A stretch of DNA of 64,000 nt from Paraburkholderia azotifigens (lineage in GTDB: Bacteria > Pseudomonadota > Gammaproteobacteria > Burkholderiales > Burkholderiaceae): positions 372,001 to 436,000 of the forward strand of contig NZ_VOQS01000005.1 in NCBI RefSeq assembly GCF_007995085.1, given 5' to 3'. A program made the translations under genes and the position numbers. Shown here one piece after another: positions 37,535 through 47,511 of this stretch. Position 1 is the first letter of the stretch. The number at the start of each line of letters is the position of its first letter. Under the pieces are notes generated by a model. That model worked only from the letters and a program-made list of their open reading frames with translations. It was not told the DNA's origin and ran no database searches.

Positions 37535-38503
37535 ATGAACGCCGTGATCACGGAGCCACCGCCGCAAGCGCAAGCGCCGCAGCAGGTCGATCTGCTTGCG
37601 CTCTTTTGCGAGTCCGGCATTGCGGGCGTGCTCGACGAACTCGATCACGATCTCGTCGGCCTCGCACCCGTGAAGACGCGCATCCGCGAAATCGCCGCGC
37701 AACTGCTCGTCGGACGCGCGCGCGAAGCGCTCGGCATCGAAAGCGGGGCGCCGACGCTGCATATGTGCTTCAGCGGCAATCCGGGTACGGGCAAGACAAC
37801 GGTCGCGATGCGCATGGCAGACGTGCTGTTCCGGCTTGGCTATATCCGGCGCAATCATCTCGTGTCCGTGACGCGCGATGATCTCGTCGGGCAGTACATC
37901 GGCCACACCGCGCCGAAAACGCGGGAAGTGCTCAAGCGCGCGATGGGCGGCGTGCTGTTCATCGACGAAGCGTATTACCTGTATCGCCCGGAAAACGAGC
38001 GCGATTACGGGCAGGAATCGATTGAAATCCTGCTGCAGACGATGGAGAACCAGCGCGACGACCTCGTTGTGATTCTTGCCGGCTACGCGTCGAAGATGGA
38101 CACATTCTTCCGCAGCAATCCCGGCTTTCGCTCGCGGATTGCGCACCATCTGTCGTTTCCCGATTACGCGCCCGACGAACTTCTGCTGATCGCCGAGCGC
38201 ATGCTCGACACGATGCATTACCGGTTCGACGCCGACGCGCATCGCGCTTTCGAGGATTACCTCGCGCGGCGCGTGCGTCAACCGAACTTCGCGAACGCGC
38301 GCTCGGTGCGCAACGCGCTCGACCGCGCGCGCCTGCGCCAGGCCAATCGCCTGTTCGCGGACGCGCTGGGCGGCGGCGCGAGCGCCGATCCCGCCGCGCT
38401 GACGCTGCTGAGCGCCGCCGATATCCGCGCGAGCAGCGTGTTCTCCGAATCTGGCGGCGCCGGAACGCAATCCGGCGCGGCACCCGAATCCCCCACTTCG
38501 TAG
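37535..38503 (+). CDS. cbbX: Red-type RuBisCO activase CbbX
   Basis: The 322-residue AAA+ ATPase removes inhibitory sugar phosphates from red-type RuBisCO. Seen are Walker [18 protein letters not shown], the pore-loop region [14 protein letters not shown], Walker [25 protein letters not shown] and the arginine-finger region [20 protein letters not shown]. The C-terminal tail after about residue 275 is alanine/serine rich and variable. It stands 35 bp after cbbS. Confidence 0.96.
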   Translation: MNAVITEPPPQAQAPQQVDLLALFCESGIAGVLDELDHDLVGLAPVKTRIREIAAQLLVGRAREALGIESGAPTLHMCFSGNPGTGKTTVAMRMADVLFRLGYIRRNHLVSVTRDDLVGQYIGHTAPKTREVLKRAMGGVLFIDEAYYLYRPENERDYGQESIEILLQTMENQRDDLVVILAGYASKMDTFFRSNPGFRSRIAHHLSFPDYAPDELLLIAERMLDTMHYRFDADAHRAFEDYLARRVRQPNFANARSVRNALDRARLRQANRLFADALGGGASADPAALTLLSAADIRASSVFSESGGAGTQSGAAPESPTS

Positions 38504-38512
38504 GAGAGCATC

Positions 38513-39613
38513 ATGCGCCACGCAAACATGACCTTGACGAGATTCCTCGCCGGCGACGCGGACCACCTGATGGCGACGCGCCCGCCCACCGCCTTGCAGG
38601 CGGTGCTGCACGAAGTCGCCGCGTCCGTGAAGACGATCGCCTCGGCGCTCGCGCGCGGCACGCTGGGCGAGAGCGCGCAGGCCGATTCCGTCGCGGGCGG
38701 CGCGGTGCTCGCGTATGCCACGCGGCGCCGCAAGCTTGCCGAAACGGCCGCCCGCAACCGCCGCGCCGACGACGCCGACAAGCCCGAGTACCAGCTCGCG
38801 TTCGATCCGCTGAACTGCCCGTGGAATGCGGACATCAACGGGACAGCGGGCTCGATCTTTTCGGTGATGCGCGTGCAGTCGCAAGGCAGCGACGCGAACG
38901 GCGTCGACATGCGCGCCGAAGCATACGGCGAACTGGACTGCGAGCCCTACGACGAACCGTACGGCGAGCCCTTCCTGCAGCCGGGCCGCGAGCAGGCGGC
39001 AGCGGGCTACACGATCTACGGGCCGGCGACGATGCTGATCCTGACGCTCGGCGAGGGCACGCACGGCTTCACGCTCGACGGACAGACGGACGAGTTCATG
39101 CTCACGCATCCGTCGATCCGCATTCCCGACGAAACGGGCGAGATTGCCGTCGACGCTTCCAACGAGCGTTTCTGGGAGCCGCCCGTGCGGCGTTACGTGC
39201 ACGAATGCCGCGAAGGCCGCACGGGCTGCCGCGAGCGCGACTTCAGCCTGCGCTGGAGCGACGCGCTCGTGCCGGAGGTGCATCGCATCCTGATGCGCGG
39301 CGGGCTGTTCCTGATGCCGCGCGACTATCGCACGCGTTCGGCCATGCGCGGGCGGCTGTCCGCCGTCTACGACGCGAGTCCGCTCGGCTTTCTCGTCGAG
39401 CAGGCGGGCGGCATGGCGACGACTGGGCGCGAGCGCGTGCTCGATGCCGCGCCGCGCACGTTCCACGAGCGCATGCCGTTGATACTCGGCTCGGCGAGCG
39501 AGGTTGCGCGGATCGGCCGCTATCACCGCGAGCACGATCTCGGCATCGATGCGCCGTTCACGTCGCCGCTTTTTCGTGAGCGCTCGCTGTTCCTTCCGGA
39601 AACGTCGCTCTGA
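38513..39613 (+). CDS. Fructose-1,6-bisphosphatase-like protein with degenerate active site
   Basis: This 366-residue protein occupies the place of CbbF and is homologous to class I FBPase at both ends (MTLTRFLAG; YDASPLGFLVEQAGGMATTGRERVLDA; MPLILGSASEV). The metal-binding signature expected as DPLDGSSNID reads DPLNCPWNAD (residues 98-107). The upstream SEE motif is missing, and the glutamate of the LYE-NPM motif is Asp (residue 287). Normal FBPase or SBPase activity is therefore doubtful. It may be a regulatory or altered-specificity relative, or a decaying gene. It has an aggag ribosome site and intact reading frame. Confidence 0.75.
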   Translation: MRHANMTLTRFLAGDADHLMATRPPTALQAVLHEVAASVKTIASALARGTLGESAQADSVAGGAVLAYATRRRKLAETAARNRRADDADKPEYQLAFDPLNCPWNADINGTAGSIFSVMRVQSQGSDANGVDMRAEAYGELDCEPYDEPYGEPFLQPGREQAAAGYTIYGPATMLILTLGEGTHGFTLDGQTDEFMLTHPSIRIPDETGEIAVDASNERFWEPPVRRYVHECREGRTGCRERDFSLRWSDALVPEVHRILMRGGLFLMPRDYRTRSAMRGRLSAVYDASPLGFLVEQAGGMATTGRERVLDAAPRTFHERMPLILGSASEVARIGRYHREHDLGIDAPFTSPLFRERSLFLPETSL

Positions 39614-39663
39614 CGCGTTGCCTTGAAGCGTTGCCTTAGAGCGAGACAACTGGGAGACGACGC

Positions 39664-40536
39664 ATGTCAGTCAGACATCCGATTGTTGCTGTGACGGGGT
39701 CGAGCGGCGCAGGCACGACCACCGTCATGAGGAGCTTCGCCCACATTTTCCGCAGGGAGAAGATCAATGCGCAGATTATCGAAGGGGATGCGTTTCACCG
39801 GTACGACCGGCTCGGCATGCGCGAAGCGCTGCGGCAAAGCGAACGCGACGGCGTGCGCAATTTCAGCCATTTCGGGCCCGACGCGAATCTGCTCGACGAA
39901 CTGGAGCAGCTGTTCGCGGCGTATGGCGCCTCGGGCGGCGGGCAGTTTCGCCGCTACGTGCACGACGATGCGGACGCCATCGTGTACAAGCAGGAACCGG
40001 GGACGTTCACGCCGTGGGAGAACATCCCGGCAGGCACGGACATGATGTTCTATGAAGGGCTGCATGGTGCGGCCGTGACCAGCAAGGTCGACATCGCCCA
40101 GCATGCGGATCTGCTCGTCGGCGTCGTGCCGATCATAAACCTGGAGTGGATCCAAAAGCTGCATCGTGACCAGACGCTGCGCGGCTATTCGCACGAGGCC
40201 GTGGTCGATACGATCTTGCGCCGCATGCCCGATTACGTGAACTACATCTGTCCGCAGTTCTCGCGCACGCACGTGAATTTCCAGCGGGTGCCGACCGTCG
40301 ATACGTCGAATCCGTTCACCGCGCGCGAGATACCGCAGCCTGACGAGAGCTTTGTCGTGATCCGCTTTTCGAAGCCGAAGGGCATCGACTTTCCGTATCT
40401 GCTGACGATGCTGCACGATTCGTTCATGTCGCGGCCGAACGTGATCGTGGTGCCGGGCGGCAAGATGGGGCTCGCGATGCAACTGATCTTCACGCCGATG
40501 ATCCTGCAGTTGCGCGACAGGCAGGCGCGCGCGTGA
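39664..40536 (+). CDS. cbbP: Phosphoribulokinase
   Basis: The 290-residue class I bacterial PRK converts ribulose-5-phosphate to the RuBisCO substrate. Seen are the P-loop VTGSSGAGTTTVMRSF, the substrate loop IEGDAFHRYDR, YEGLHGAAVTS (metal-binding Glu) and the C-terminal VVPGGKMGLAMQLIFTPMI. Length matches proteobacterial octameric PRKs. It is the last gene of the cbb operon and is followed by an intrinsic terminator. Confidence 0.96.
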   Translation: MSVRHPIVAVTGSSGAGTTTVMRSFAHIFRREKINAQIIEGDAFHRYDRLGMREALRQSERDGVRNFSHFGPDANLLDELEQLFAAYGASGGGQFRRYVHDDADAIVYKQEPGTFTPWENIPAGTDMMFYEGLHGAAVTSKVDIAQHADLLVGVVPIINLEWIQKLHRDQTLRGYSHEAVVDTILRRMPDYVNYICPQFSRTHVNFQRVPTVDTSNPFTAREIPQPDESFVVIRFSKPKGIDFPYLLTMLHDSFMSRPNVIVVPGGKMGLAMQLIFTPMILQLRDRQARA

Positions 40537-40585
40537 ACGTGACGCTGGCGGGGGCGTGTCGTTGTGCGTCTCAGTCGTGTGTTGG

Positions 40586-40633
40586 CTGACGGCCTGTAGA
40601 CCGTACCCCGCGCGGGGCCGTCAGCTCTTTTTT
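40586..40633 (+). terminator. Intrinsic terminator of the cbb operon
   Basis: CTGACGGCC pairs with GGCCGTCAG (40616-40624) around an inner GC-rich loop, and six T follow at 40628-40633. It lies 50 bases after the phosphoribulokinase stop codon. Confidence 0.75.
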
Positions 40634-40661
40634 ATTGTGTTCCGCCGTGCGAGCGTGCGGC

Positions 40662-42371
40662 TTACTGGGCCTGCGACGCGAACTCGATGCGCCGGTTATG
40701 GAAGCGGCCGCTTTCCGTGTCGTTGCTGTCGACGGGGCGCTCGGCGCCATAGCCTTGCGAACTCAGCGTGCGGGCGGGCACGCCTTGCGCGACGAGGAAC
40801 GTGCGCACCGACTCGGCGCGCCGTCTGGACAGCGCGGCATTCGCTTGCGCGTTGCCGATGTTGTCTGAATAGCCCGCCACTTCGAGCTGCACCGGCTTGC
40901 CGGCATTCGCGCAGGTCTTCAGCGCGCTCGCGGACTGGCGCAGATCGTCGGCGGCCGACACCGGAACCTTCGCGCTGCCCGCCGCGAAGTTCACGACCTG
41001 CAGATTCAGCACCTTCGCGACGTCCGCACTCGCGCACGAGCCGCCGTTGCCGAGCAGCCCGCCGAGCGCAGCGCGGAACGATTGCGTCGCGTCCGCGACG
41101 GCCTGCTGCACGTTGAATACGCCGATATCGAATGCAGGACCGAACAGTCCTTTCAGCTTGTCGAGCCAGCCGAGCTTCGCGTCGGCGGCCGTGCCGCTCA
41201 GTTCGAGATGATTGCCGTCGATCTTCACCTCGGCGCCCGGCTGCGCCATCAGCGGCAGCAGGCCGTCGAGATGGGCGAGCCAGCCGGCCGGCTTCGTCGC
41301 GGGATCGACGGTGATATCCGCGTTCAGATTCGTCGCGCCGAATTTTTTCTTCAGGGCGTCGAGAAGCTGCTGCTTTTCGGCTTCACTGCCGACGGTTGCC
41401 TTGATGGCGGGCAGGCCGTTCTTGTCGACGGTGAACGAAAGATGGGAGTCGGCCGTCGGCGCCGGGGCCGCCGCCGCGGATGCGGCGATGGCAGGCGTGG
41501 AAGCAGCCGAAGCAGCCGAAGCGGACGCCGCCGTCGCCGATGCCGTCTGTTCGGCGGCCGGCGCGGCAGCAGCCTTGTCGTGCGTTGCCGTCTGCGCGAC
41601 CTGATCGTGGGGGCTGCTGCACGAGCGCAGCAACAGCCAGGCGAGCGCCGCGACGATCAGCGCCAGCACCCACCACAGCCAGCCATGCTTGCGACGGGGC
41701 GCGAGCGTCGGCTGATCGGCGGCGAGGGGCGAGACGGGTACGCTGACGGGACGAACGGGGGGCACGGGATGGTCGAGATGCGCGGACACGTCCTTGAGCT
41801 TCGACAGGATCACGCTGCCGAACGTCGCAGCGCTGCCGAGCCCGAGCGCGTCGGCGATCCGGTCCGTCAGACGCGCGCTGACCGTGGGCGCCTGATGGCC
41901 GAGCAGCGTCGGCAGCTGGCCAACGAAGCCCTGCGACGTGCTGAAGTGCTGCTTCAGAAGGCCCATCAGCGTTGCGCCGACGACGCTGCACAGCGACAGC
42001 GAGGTCAGCGGCGATGCCCCCGTCTGCGACGCAAGGGCTTCCGCCAGTGCGCCGACGCGATCGCCCGTCAGCTTCTGCAGCAGACCGCGGCCGGTCGCCT
42101 CGAGCCGGGCGAGGTCGGTCGTGCTGCCGAGCAGATAGGGCAGCTGCTTGCCGATGTGCGCATCGACATCGGGCGACTGGATCGCCGAAAACAGGCTGCG
42201 CGCGCCGTCGGCCGTGCTGCCGCGATGCATGATCGCGGCCATCAGCGCCGGCGCGGCGGCGTCGGTGACTTTGCGGGTGAGATCGGGCGACAGACCGACG
42301 GCCGTCCCGAGGTTCCGGACGACATCCTCGTTCAGGACCGTCTCCAGCAATTTAAAAACGTTGATGCTCAT
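40662..42371 (-). CDS. DUF937 / OmpA-domain fusion protein
   Basis: The 569-residue protein has an N-terminal DUF937 (YidB-like) domain of about 200 residues (MSINVFKLLETVLNEDVVRNLG). A proline-rich linker leads to one TM helix (WLWWVLALIVAALAWLLL) near residue 235. An alanine-rich spacer and two predicted alpha/beta units follow, and a C-terminal OmpA peptidoglycan-binding domain with LEVAGYSDNIGNAQANAALSRRRAESVRTFL ends the protein. It is probably an envelope protein anchored in the inner membrane and bound to peptidoglycan. It has no obvious link to the C1 genes. The start follows aggaaacg. Confidence 0.8.
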   Translation of the reverse strand: MSINVFKLLETVLNEDVVRNLGTAVGLSPDLTRKVTDAAAPALMAAIMHRGSTADGARSLFSAIQSPDVDAHIGKQLPYLLGSTTDLARLEATGRGLLQKLTGDRVGALAEALASQTGASPLTSLSLCSVVGATLMGLLKQHFSTSQGFVGQLPTLLGHQAPTVSARLTDRIADALGLGSAATFGSVILSKLKDVSAHLDHPVPPVRPVSVPVSPLAADQPTLAPRRKHGWLWWVLALIVAALAWLLLRSCSSPHDQVAQTATHDKAAAAPAAEQTASATAASASAASAASTPAIAASAAAAPAPTADSHLSFTVDKNGLPAIKATVGSEAEKQQLLDALKKKFGATNLNADITVDPATKPAGWLAHLDGLLPLMAQPGAEVKIDGNHLELSGTAADAKLGWLDKLKGLFGPAFDIGVFNVQQAVADATQSFRAALGGLLGNGGSCASADVAKVLNLQVVNFAAGSAKVPVSAADDLRQSASALKTCANAGKPVQLEVAGYSDNIGNAQANAALSRRRAESVRTFLVAQGVPARTLSSQGYGAERPVDSNDTESGRFHNRRIEFASQAQ

Positions 42372-42545
42372 CGACTCGTTTCCTGTGGTTCAAGGACGGG
42401 TCACGCTGACCCGTCCGCAGGACGCACAGACTATACGGAGTGCCGATGATAGACGCAGCGGTTGACACAATTTGACAGCGCGATCGCGCGCAATAGAAAG
42501 CGGCCGACAGATCGGTTTCGACGAAGGGACCGAGGGTGATGGAGG

Positions 42546-43934
42546 CTACGACGTGCTTTTCTTCTTCGTCGTGCCGGGCGCGCACCACACACTGAGGTCT
42601 TCTTCCGGCCGGTCGACCTGGCAGCCCCAGTCGAGCGCCTGATCCTGATCGAAGCGCTTGCCCAGTTGCCACGCGATTTCCGCGCGCGCCGTCTGCACGC
42701 CCATATAGAACGCGTGGCTGCCGTCGTGTTCGAGCTTCAGGTGCGGATACAGCGCGAACGGATCGCTTTCGACGACATGCGTGTCGCGGTTGTACACGTG
42801 GATGCCGTCCGTCGTGACCTGGACGCGGAAATTCGGATCGCGCACCTGTGCGGCAAACGCGGCGATTTCGTCGGCATCGTAGGGAAAGGGGCGTTTGGCA
42901 TGCAGCGCGCAGAGCGCGGGATCGATGCCTTTGGGCAGCACCTGTGCGTCGTGCGCGGCATGCATCACGCGCCGCGCGACATCCGCCTCGCGCACGGCGC
43001 GCCGCGCATGCAGGCTGACGGAGGTCGTCAGCACGGCGGACACGTTCAGTTCGGCCGCCATGCCGAGCAGCACGGCATTGATGCCGCTCGTGTCGGCCTC
43101 CGTCAGCTCCGTGAGATTGCCGACGCCGAGCATGATCGGGATGTCGGGATAACGCTCGCGCAACGCGACATAGCGCGCAATCGACGCGGCAAAGCCGAAC
43201 GGTATGGGATCGAGAATCGGGTCGGCGAGAAAAGGTTTGCCGCGCGCCGTCAGCGTATCGATCGCCTGATGCAGCGAGGCCGTATCGCGCGGCTCGCGCG
43301 CGACCACGACGGGCGTTGCGGGCACTTCGTCGGCGATCCATAGCGTGTCGACGTTCAGGCTCATCAGGTAGTCGGCGCCCGCGCGTCCGCCGCGCAGCAG
43401 TTCGTCGGCCACCATGGAATCGACGCTCACGCGATAGCCTTTCGCCTTCAGCATGCGCACCGCGTCTTCGAGATGCGGAAACGGCGTGTCGGGCAGACAG
43501 CCCACGTCGATCACGTCCGCGCCCTGATCGGCATAGTGCTGCGCGCGCGCGGCGATGCCGTCGAGATCGAGCCGCGGCGCGTCGACGATCTCCGCGAAAA
43601 TCTCCGTTGTGTAACGCGACAGATCGAACTTGCGGGCCGCTTGCCCGAAGTGCTGCGGCAAGTCTTTCGCTTCTTCCGGCCCGCGCTCGACGGGCACGCC
43701 GAAATGCTCGCTCAATGCCGCGAGATCGCCGCGGCAGCGCCCCGGCACGATCATCCGGTCCGCGCGCAGCGGCAGTGCGACGCGCCGGCGGATCATGTCC
43801 GCCGTCATCAACGCAGCGACCTGCAAGCCGATTTCGCGCACTTCCCACGTGAACGGTATGTTCGTCATGCCTTCCAGCACCTGCACGACGCTTTTTTCGG
43901 CGAGCCTGCCGGTCAGGAAGACGATGTGTTCCAT
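42546..43934 (-). CDS. Dihydropteroate-synthase-like protein of the H4MPT cluster
   Basis: The 462-residue protein starts MEHIVFLTGRLAEKSVVQVLE, the N-terminal domain found on DHPS-related proteins of H4MPT-using organisms. It then has a TIM barrel with DQGADVIDVGCLPDTPF, RVSVDSMVADELLRGGRAGADYLMSLN and PIMLGVGNLTELTEADTSG, related to DHPS pterin-binding motifs. In H4MPT synthesis the analogous step joins the pterin to beta-RFA phosphate; this role is inferred. The start overlaps the flavoprotein gene by 22 bp. Confidence 0.78.
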   Translation of the reverse strand: MEHIVFLTGRLAEKSVVQVLEGMTNIPFTWEVREIGLQVAALMTADMIRRRVALPLRADRMIVPGRCRGDLAALSEHFGVPVERGPEEAKDLPQHFGQAARKFDLSRYTTEIFAEIVDAPRLDLDGIAARAQHYADQGADVIDVGCLPDTPFPHLEDAVRMLKAKGYRVSVDSMVADELLRGGRAGADYLMSLNVDTLWIADEVPATPVVVAREPRDTASLHQAIDTLTARGKPFLADPILDPIPFGFAASIARYVALRERYPDIPIMLGVGNLTELTEADTSGINAVLLGMAAELNVSAVLTTSVSLHARRAVREADVARRVMHAAHDAQVLPKGIDPALCALHAKRPFPYDADEIAAFAAQVRDPNFRVQVTTDGIHVYNRDTHVVESDPFALYPHLKLEHDGSHAFYMGVQTARAEIAWQLGKRFDQDQALDWGCQVDRPEEDLSVWCAPGTTKKKSTS

Positions 43935-44512
43935 GCGAGCCCGAGGTTCGACAGCCGTTCGCTCAATGCCGCGCGCAATGCGTCGAGCGAGCGCGCGACG
44001 GTCGTATGTTCAATGCGCGCCAGCCGTTCGACGTTCTCGAGTTCGATCGCGCGCGGACGCACTTCGACCCATTCGTGCGGGCTTTGCGTGATGACGCTCG
44101 GCTCGGTGTCGCATGCGAAAACGATGCCGGGCACGCATTGCTTGCCCGCCTGCGCGTAGAGATTGGTCGGCAGCGTATCGGAGATGCCGAACGCGCATTT
44201 GGCGACCGTGTTGCTGGTGGCGGGCGCGATCACGACGGTGTGATAGATGCCTTCGTACAGCATGCCGACGGGCACGCTGCTCGCGCTGTTGTCGCGTACC
44301 ACGCGGAAATGCTCGCGCAGCTTCGGCACGGTCCAGCCATACAGCGGCAACACTTCCTCGCCGGCCGCGGACAGAAACAGATCGACGCCCGGCAGTGCGA
44401 GCGCGATATCGATCGATTCCTCCAGCATGTGGCCGGAGCCCGTGATGCACCACGCAAAACGCGCGTCGGGACGGAACACGCCTGGTCGGCGGGCGGGCGT
44501 GGGTGCATTCAT
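43913..44512 (-). CDS. dmrB: Dihydromethanopterin reductase, DmrB/DmrX-type flavoprotein
   Basis: The 199-residue flavoprotein has the FMN-binding fold of the archaeal DmrB family: FAWCITGSGHMLEESIDIALALPGVDLFLSAAGEEVL at the N-terminus and HTVVIAPATSNTVAKCAFGISDTLPTNLYAQAGK. DmrB-type enzymes reduce dihydromethanopterin to the active tetrahydro form; an enzyme of this type is known from Burkholderia. It starts 18 bp after the sigma-54 activator gene and overlaps the DHPS-like gene, so the three probably form one operon. Confidence 0.8.
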   Translation of the reverse strand: MNAPTPARRPGVFRPDARFAWCITGSGHMLEESIDIALALPGVDLFLSAAGEEVLPLYGWTVPKLREHFRVVRDNSASSVPVGMLYEGIYHTVVIAPATSNTVAKCAFGISDTLPTNLYAQAGKQCVPGIVFACDTEPSVITQSPHEWVEVRPRAIELENVERLARIEHTTVARSLDALRAALSERLSNLGLAWNTSSS

Positions 44513-44530
44513 GCGCGATTCACGTGCGAT

Positions 44531-46678
44531 TCATGCGCCGCGCTCAACATCCGCCGTCGCCTGTGCGCCGTCGTGCGAGAGCCGGATATGCAGTCTGTGC
44601 ATCTTCCGGTACAGGGTGTTGCGGCTGATGCCGAGCGTCTTCGCCACGTTGCTGACGTTCCAGCGATGCTCGTCGAGCATGGCCAGCACCGTCTCGCGTT
44701 CCTTGAGCTGGATGGCGTTGAGCGCCGACAGGTCGATGTCGTCGTCGAACGGCGGTGCGGCGGCGGCCGCGCGCGAAGCCTGCGCGAACTGGCCCGCAGC
44801 GGAAGCGCGGGTTTGAGTGCCGCTCGATTCGTCGACGATTTCGGCGGGCAGATGCGCACAACGGATTTCCGGCCCGTCGCATAGCGCGATCGCCATTTGC
44901 AGCACGTGCCGCAACTGCCGGATGTTGCCGGGCCACGCATAGTTGACGAGCGCCTGGCGCGCCTCGGCGCTCAGTTCGGGCGGATCGTCGGCTTCGCTTT
45001 CGAGGATGTGCTGGACGAGCGGCAGCAGGTCGGCGCGTTCGCACAGCGGCGGCAGGTTGATCTCGATGCCGTTCAGCCGGTAGTACAGGTCTTCGCGGAA
45101 CAGGCCGCGCTGCACCAGATCGAGCAGATTGCGGTGGCTCGCGCTGATCAGTTGAAAGTCGACCTTGATCGTGGTTTCCGCGCCGAGCGGCGTGACCTCG
45201 TGTTCTTCGAGCACGCGCAGCAGCCGCGCCTGCAAGGCCATCGGCATGTCGCCGATTTCATCGAGGAACAGCGTGCCGTTGTTCGCCTGCACGATCTTGC
45301 CGCGCCGGCCTTCGCGCTGCGCGCCCGTGAACGCGCCTGCGCGATAGCCGAACAGCTCGCTTTCGATCAGCGTCTCGGGCAACGACGCACAATTCACCGC
45401 GACGAACGCGCCCGCCGCATTGGGGCTGATGCTGTGCAGCGCATTGGCGAAGACTTCCTTGCCCGTGCCCGTCTGGCCTCGCAGGATGATCGGGATCTTG
45501 CGCTGGATCACGCGCGCGGCCAGCTGGCTTTGCGCGGCCATGCGCGGATCGCCGAACTCCAGATGCGAGAGCTTGTCGAGCCCGGCAGCCGCCGGTTTCG
45601 CTTCGCGCGTTTCGCGGGAATTCTTCGCGCGCGGACTGCGATTGAGCGAGACGTCGCTCCAGGGTCCGCGCGCACTGGGCGCGGCCTGGCTCGCGCCGCC
45701 GAACGACTCGGCATCGCGCGGCGTTTGCGCGATCAGGAAGAAACGGTTGTTGGCGTGCGCGCTATAGACAGTGATGGGATGAAACGAGCCGCGGATGCTG
45801 CGCGCAATCATGTCTTCGAGTGTTGCGCTGAATGCTTCTTCGATCCGTTTGCCGCACAGCTGGTCGGGCGAGCGCAGATCGAGCTGGAACAGCGCGCTGC
45901 GGTTCGCGGCGAGCACGACGCCGTCGTCGTCGACGGCCAGCTTGCCCGCGTGCAGCGTGCCGACGAATTCGGGGCGGCTGTGAAAGTGCACTGTGTTCGC
46001 GCGCCGGTAGCGCGAATCGATCAGCCGGTTTTCGATCATCTGCCGCGACATGCCCACGAGCACGAGCGAATGCTGCTGCAGCATCTTCGAGCGGCTCGTC
46101 ACATCGAGCACGCCGACGATCGTCCCGCGCTCGTCGAAAATCGGCGCAGCCGAGCAGGTGAGAGACGTATAGCGCGGATAGAAGTGCTCGTGCTGATAGA
46201 TCGCGAGACATTCGCGCTCGGTCAGGCACGTGCCCATGCCGTTCGTGCCCGCTTCGCGCTCGCTCCAGACGGCGCCGACGCGCAGGCCGTCGGCGGCGAC
46301 GGCCTCGCCGAACGGCACCGACGACACCTGATGCACGATCACGCCGTTTGCATCGACGAGTATCACGGCGAGGTCGGGATCGGCGAGCTGCTGGTAGAGC
46401 GTGGTCATTTCCAGCTTCGAGCAGGCGATCAGGTCGCCGGCGGCCTCACGGTGCGTGGTCAGTTCAGGCTGCGTGAGAACAGGCGGCATCACGAAACGGC
46501 CGGGGTCCAGTCCGAAATCGACGAGACAGCGCGTCCACGATTGCGCGACGGAATGGCTCATCGAGCACGCGGCAGGCTGATTATTGACGATGTTCAGTAC
46601 ATCCCGGACGTGCGAATTGATGTCAACGAGCGATGACATTAGGGGCGTCTCCGATGCGTCGGTCTCGGTGCTCGCCAT
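44531..46678 (-). CDS. Sigma-54-dependent transcriptional activator, AcoR-like
   Basis: The 715-residue enhancer-binding protein has an N-terminal sensory GAF-type region (ERECLAIYQHEHFYPRYTSLTCSAAPIFD) and a PAS-like segment (residues 235-310). An AAA+ domain follows with Walker A GQTGTGKE (401-408), the sigma-54-contacting GAFTGA loop (about 449) and Walker B GTLFLDEIGDMP. A Fis-type helix-turn-helix ends the protein (NVSNVAKTLGISRNTLYRKMHRLHI). The domain order is that of AcoR. It is linked to dmrB and the DHPS-like gene. Sigma-54-like promoters before several C1 genes in this window make it their probable activator; the inducer is unknown. Confidence 0.9.
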   Translation of the reverse strand: MASTETDASETPLMSSLVDINSHVRDVLNIVNNQPAACSMSHSVAQSWTRCLVDFGLDPGRFVMPPVLTQPELTTHREAAGDLIACSKLEMTTLYQQLADPDLAVILVDANGVIVHQVSSVPFGEAVAADGLRVGAVWSEREAGTNGMGTCLTERECLAIYQHEHFYPRYTSLTCSAAPIFDERGTIVGVLDVTSRSKMLQQHSLVLVGMSRQMIENRLIDSRYRRANTVHFHSRPEFVGTLHAGKLAVDDDGVVLAANRSALFQLDLRSPDQLCGKRIEEAFSATLEDMIARSIRGSFHPITVYSAHANNRFFLIAQTPRDAESFGGASQAAPSARGPWSDVSLNRSPRAKNSRETREAKPAAAGLDKLSHLEFGDPRMAAQSQLAARVIQRKIPIILRGQTGTGKEVFANALHSISPNAAGAFVAVNCASLPETLIESELFGYRAGAFTGAQREGRRGKIVQANNGTLFLDEIGDMPMALQARLLRVLEEHEVTPLGAETTIKVDFQLISASHRNLLDLVQRGLFREDLYYRLNGIEINLPPLCERADLLPLVQHILESEADDPPELSAEARQALVNYAWPGNIRQLRHVLQMAIALCDGPEIRCAHLPAEIVDESSGTQTRASAAGQFAQASRAAAAAPPFDDDIDLSALNAIQLKERETVLAMLDEHRWNVSNVAKTLGISRNTLYRKMHRLHIRLSHDGAQATADVERGA

Positions 46679-46970
46679 GGTGCCGGAGAGCGGGGCGGCC
46701 TACGCTGTATGTAAGTGTTTTCCCCGTGTGCTTGCTGTATGCCGCGCGTCTCTCGCACGCGTCGCAGAACCGCTATATGTGTTATGAATCCGATCCAGAG
46801 CACTCAGCGAACACTGTACAACCCGTGTCGCGATACATCAATAAATAGTCGTACGAGTGTTGGTCAGCGCGCCTGCTTTTTGCTTCGCATCGTCCGGCAT
46901 GAAGGCGGAACAGACGGAACCCGATCAAACGATGCGCCTCGCAGGCGCGGTCTCTACGCGGAGCCTTTCC

Positions 46971-47450
46971 ATGGACCGTTTCAACCCGGCAAACAGTCCC
47001 ATTCATTTTACTGTCGTGCTGCCGTCGAGCGCGCGGCCCGCGCGCGAACCCGAGGAACGGCGGCACGGCGGCGACGCACGCGCGGCGCTCGATATCGTGT
47101 ACATCGAAGGCTTCGTCGCGCAGACGGTCATTGGCATCGACACCGACGAACTGCATGAGCCGCAACCTGTCCAGGTCGATCTCGCGATCGGCGTGCCGTC
47201 GCTGCGCGCGTGCAGCACGGATCAGATCGGCGACACGATCAATTACGCGGCCGTGCGCGCCGAGCTGCACACGCTGCTCGCGACGCACAAGGTCCAGCTG
47301 CTCGAAGCGCTGGCCGAACAGATCGCGCAACTGCTGATCGGACGGTTCGGCGCGCATTGGGTGCGCGTGAAGCTGTGCAAGCCCGCCAGGTTCGACGACG
47401 TCGCGGCCGTCGGCGTGATCATCGAACGGCAGTGCGGACGCTTCGACTAG
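46971..47450 (+). CDS. Dihydroneopterin aldolase-like protein (FolB family)
   Basis: The FolB core is seen as DIVYIEGFVAQTVIGIDTDELHEPQPVQVDLAIG and TINYAAVRAELHTLL, with Glu/Lys near QLLEALAEQIAQLLI. FolB-type enzymes release glycolaldehyde from dihydroneopterin. Here, in an H4MPT cluster, the product would feed methanopterin rather than folate. The ATG at 46971 (about 159 residues) is chosen; upstream ATG codons at 46899 and 46857 would add non-conserved residues. It is divergent from the sigma-54 activator. Confidence 0.78.
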   Translation: MDRFNPANSPIHFTVVLPSSARPAREPEERRHGGDARAALDIVYIEGFVAQTVIGIDTDELHEPQPVQVDLAIGVPSLRACSTDQIGDTINYAAVRAELHTLLATHKVQLLEALAEQIAQLLIGRFGAHWVRVKLCKPARFDDVAAVGVIIERQCGRFD

Positions 47451-47511
47451 TGCACGGCGGGCACGCATCCGGCGTGCCCGCCGGCTGACGCGGCACGCAC
47501 GCTTCAATAGC

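Noticed and set aside
46700..46970. Sigma-54 promoter before the dihydroneopterin aldolase gene (TGGTCAG followed by CTGC)
   Set aside because: The GG and GC elements are one base too far apart, a spacing that sigma-54 does not tolerate.
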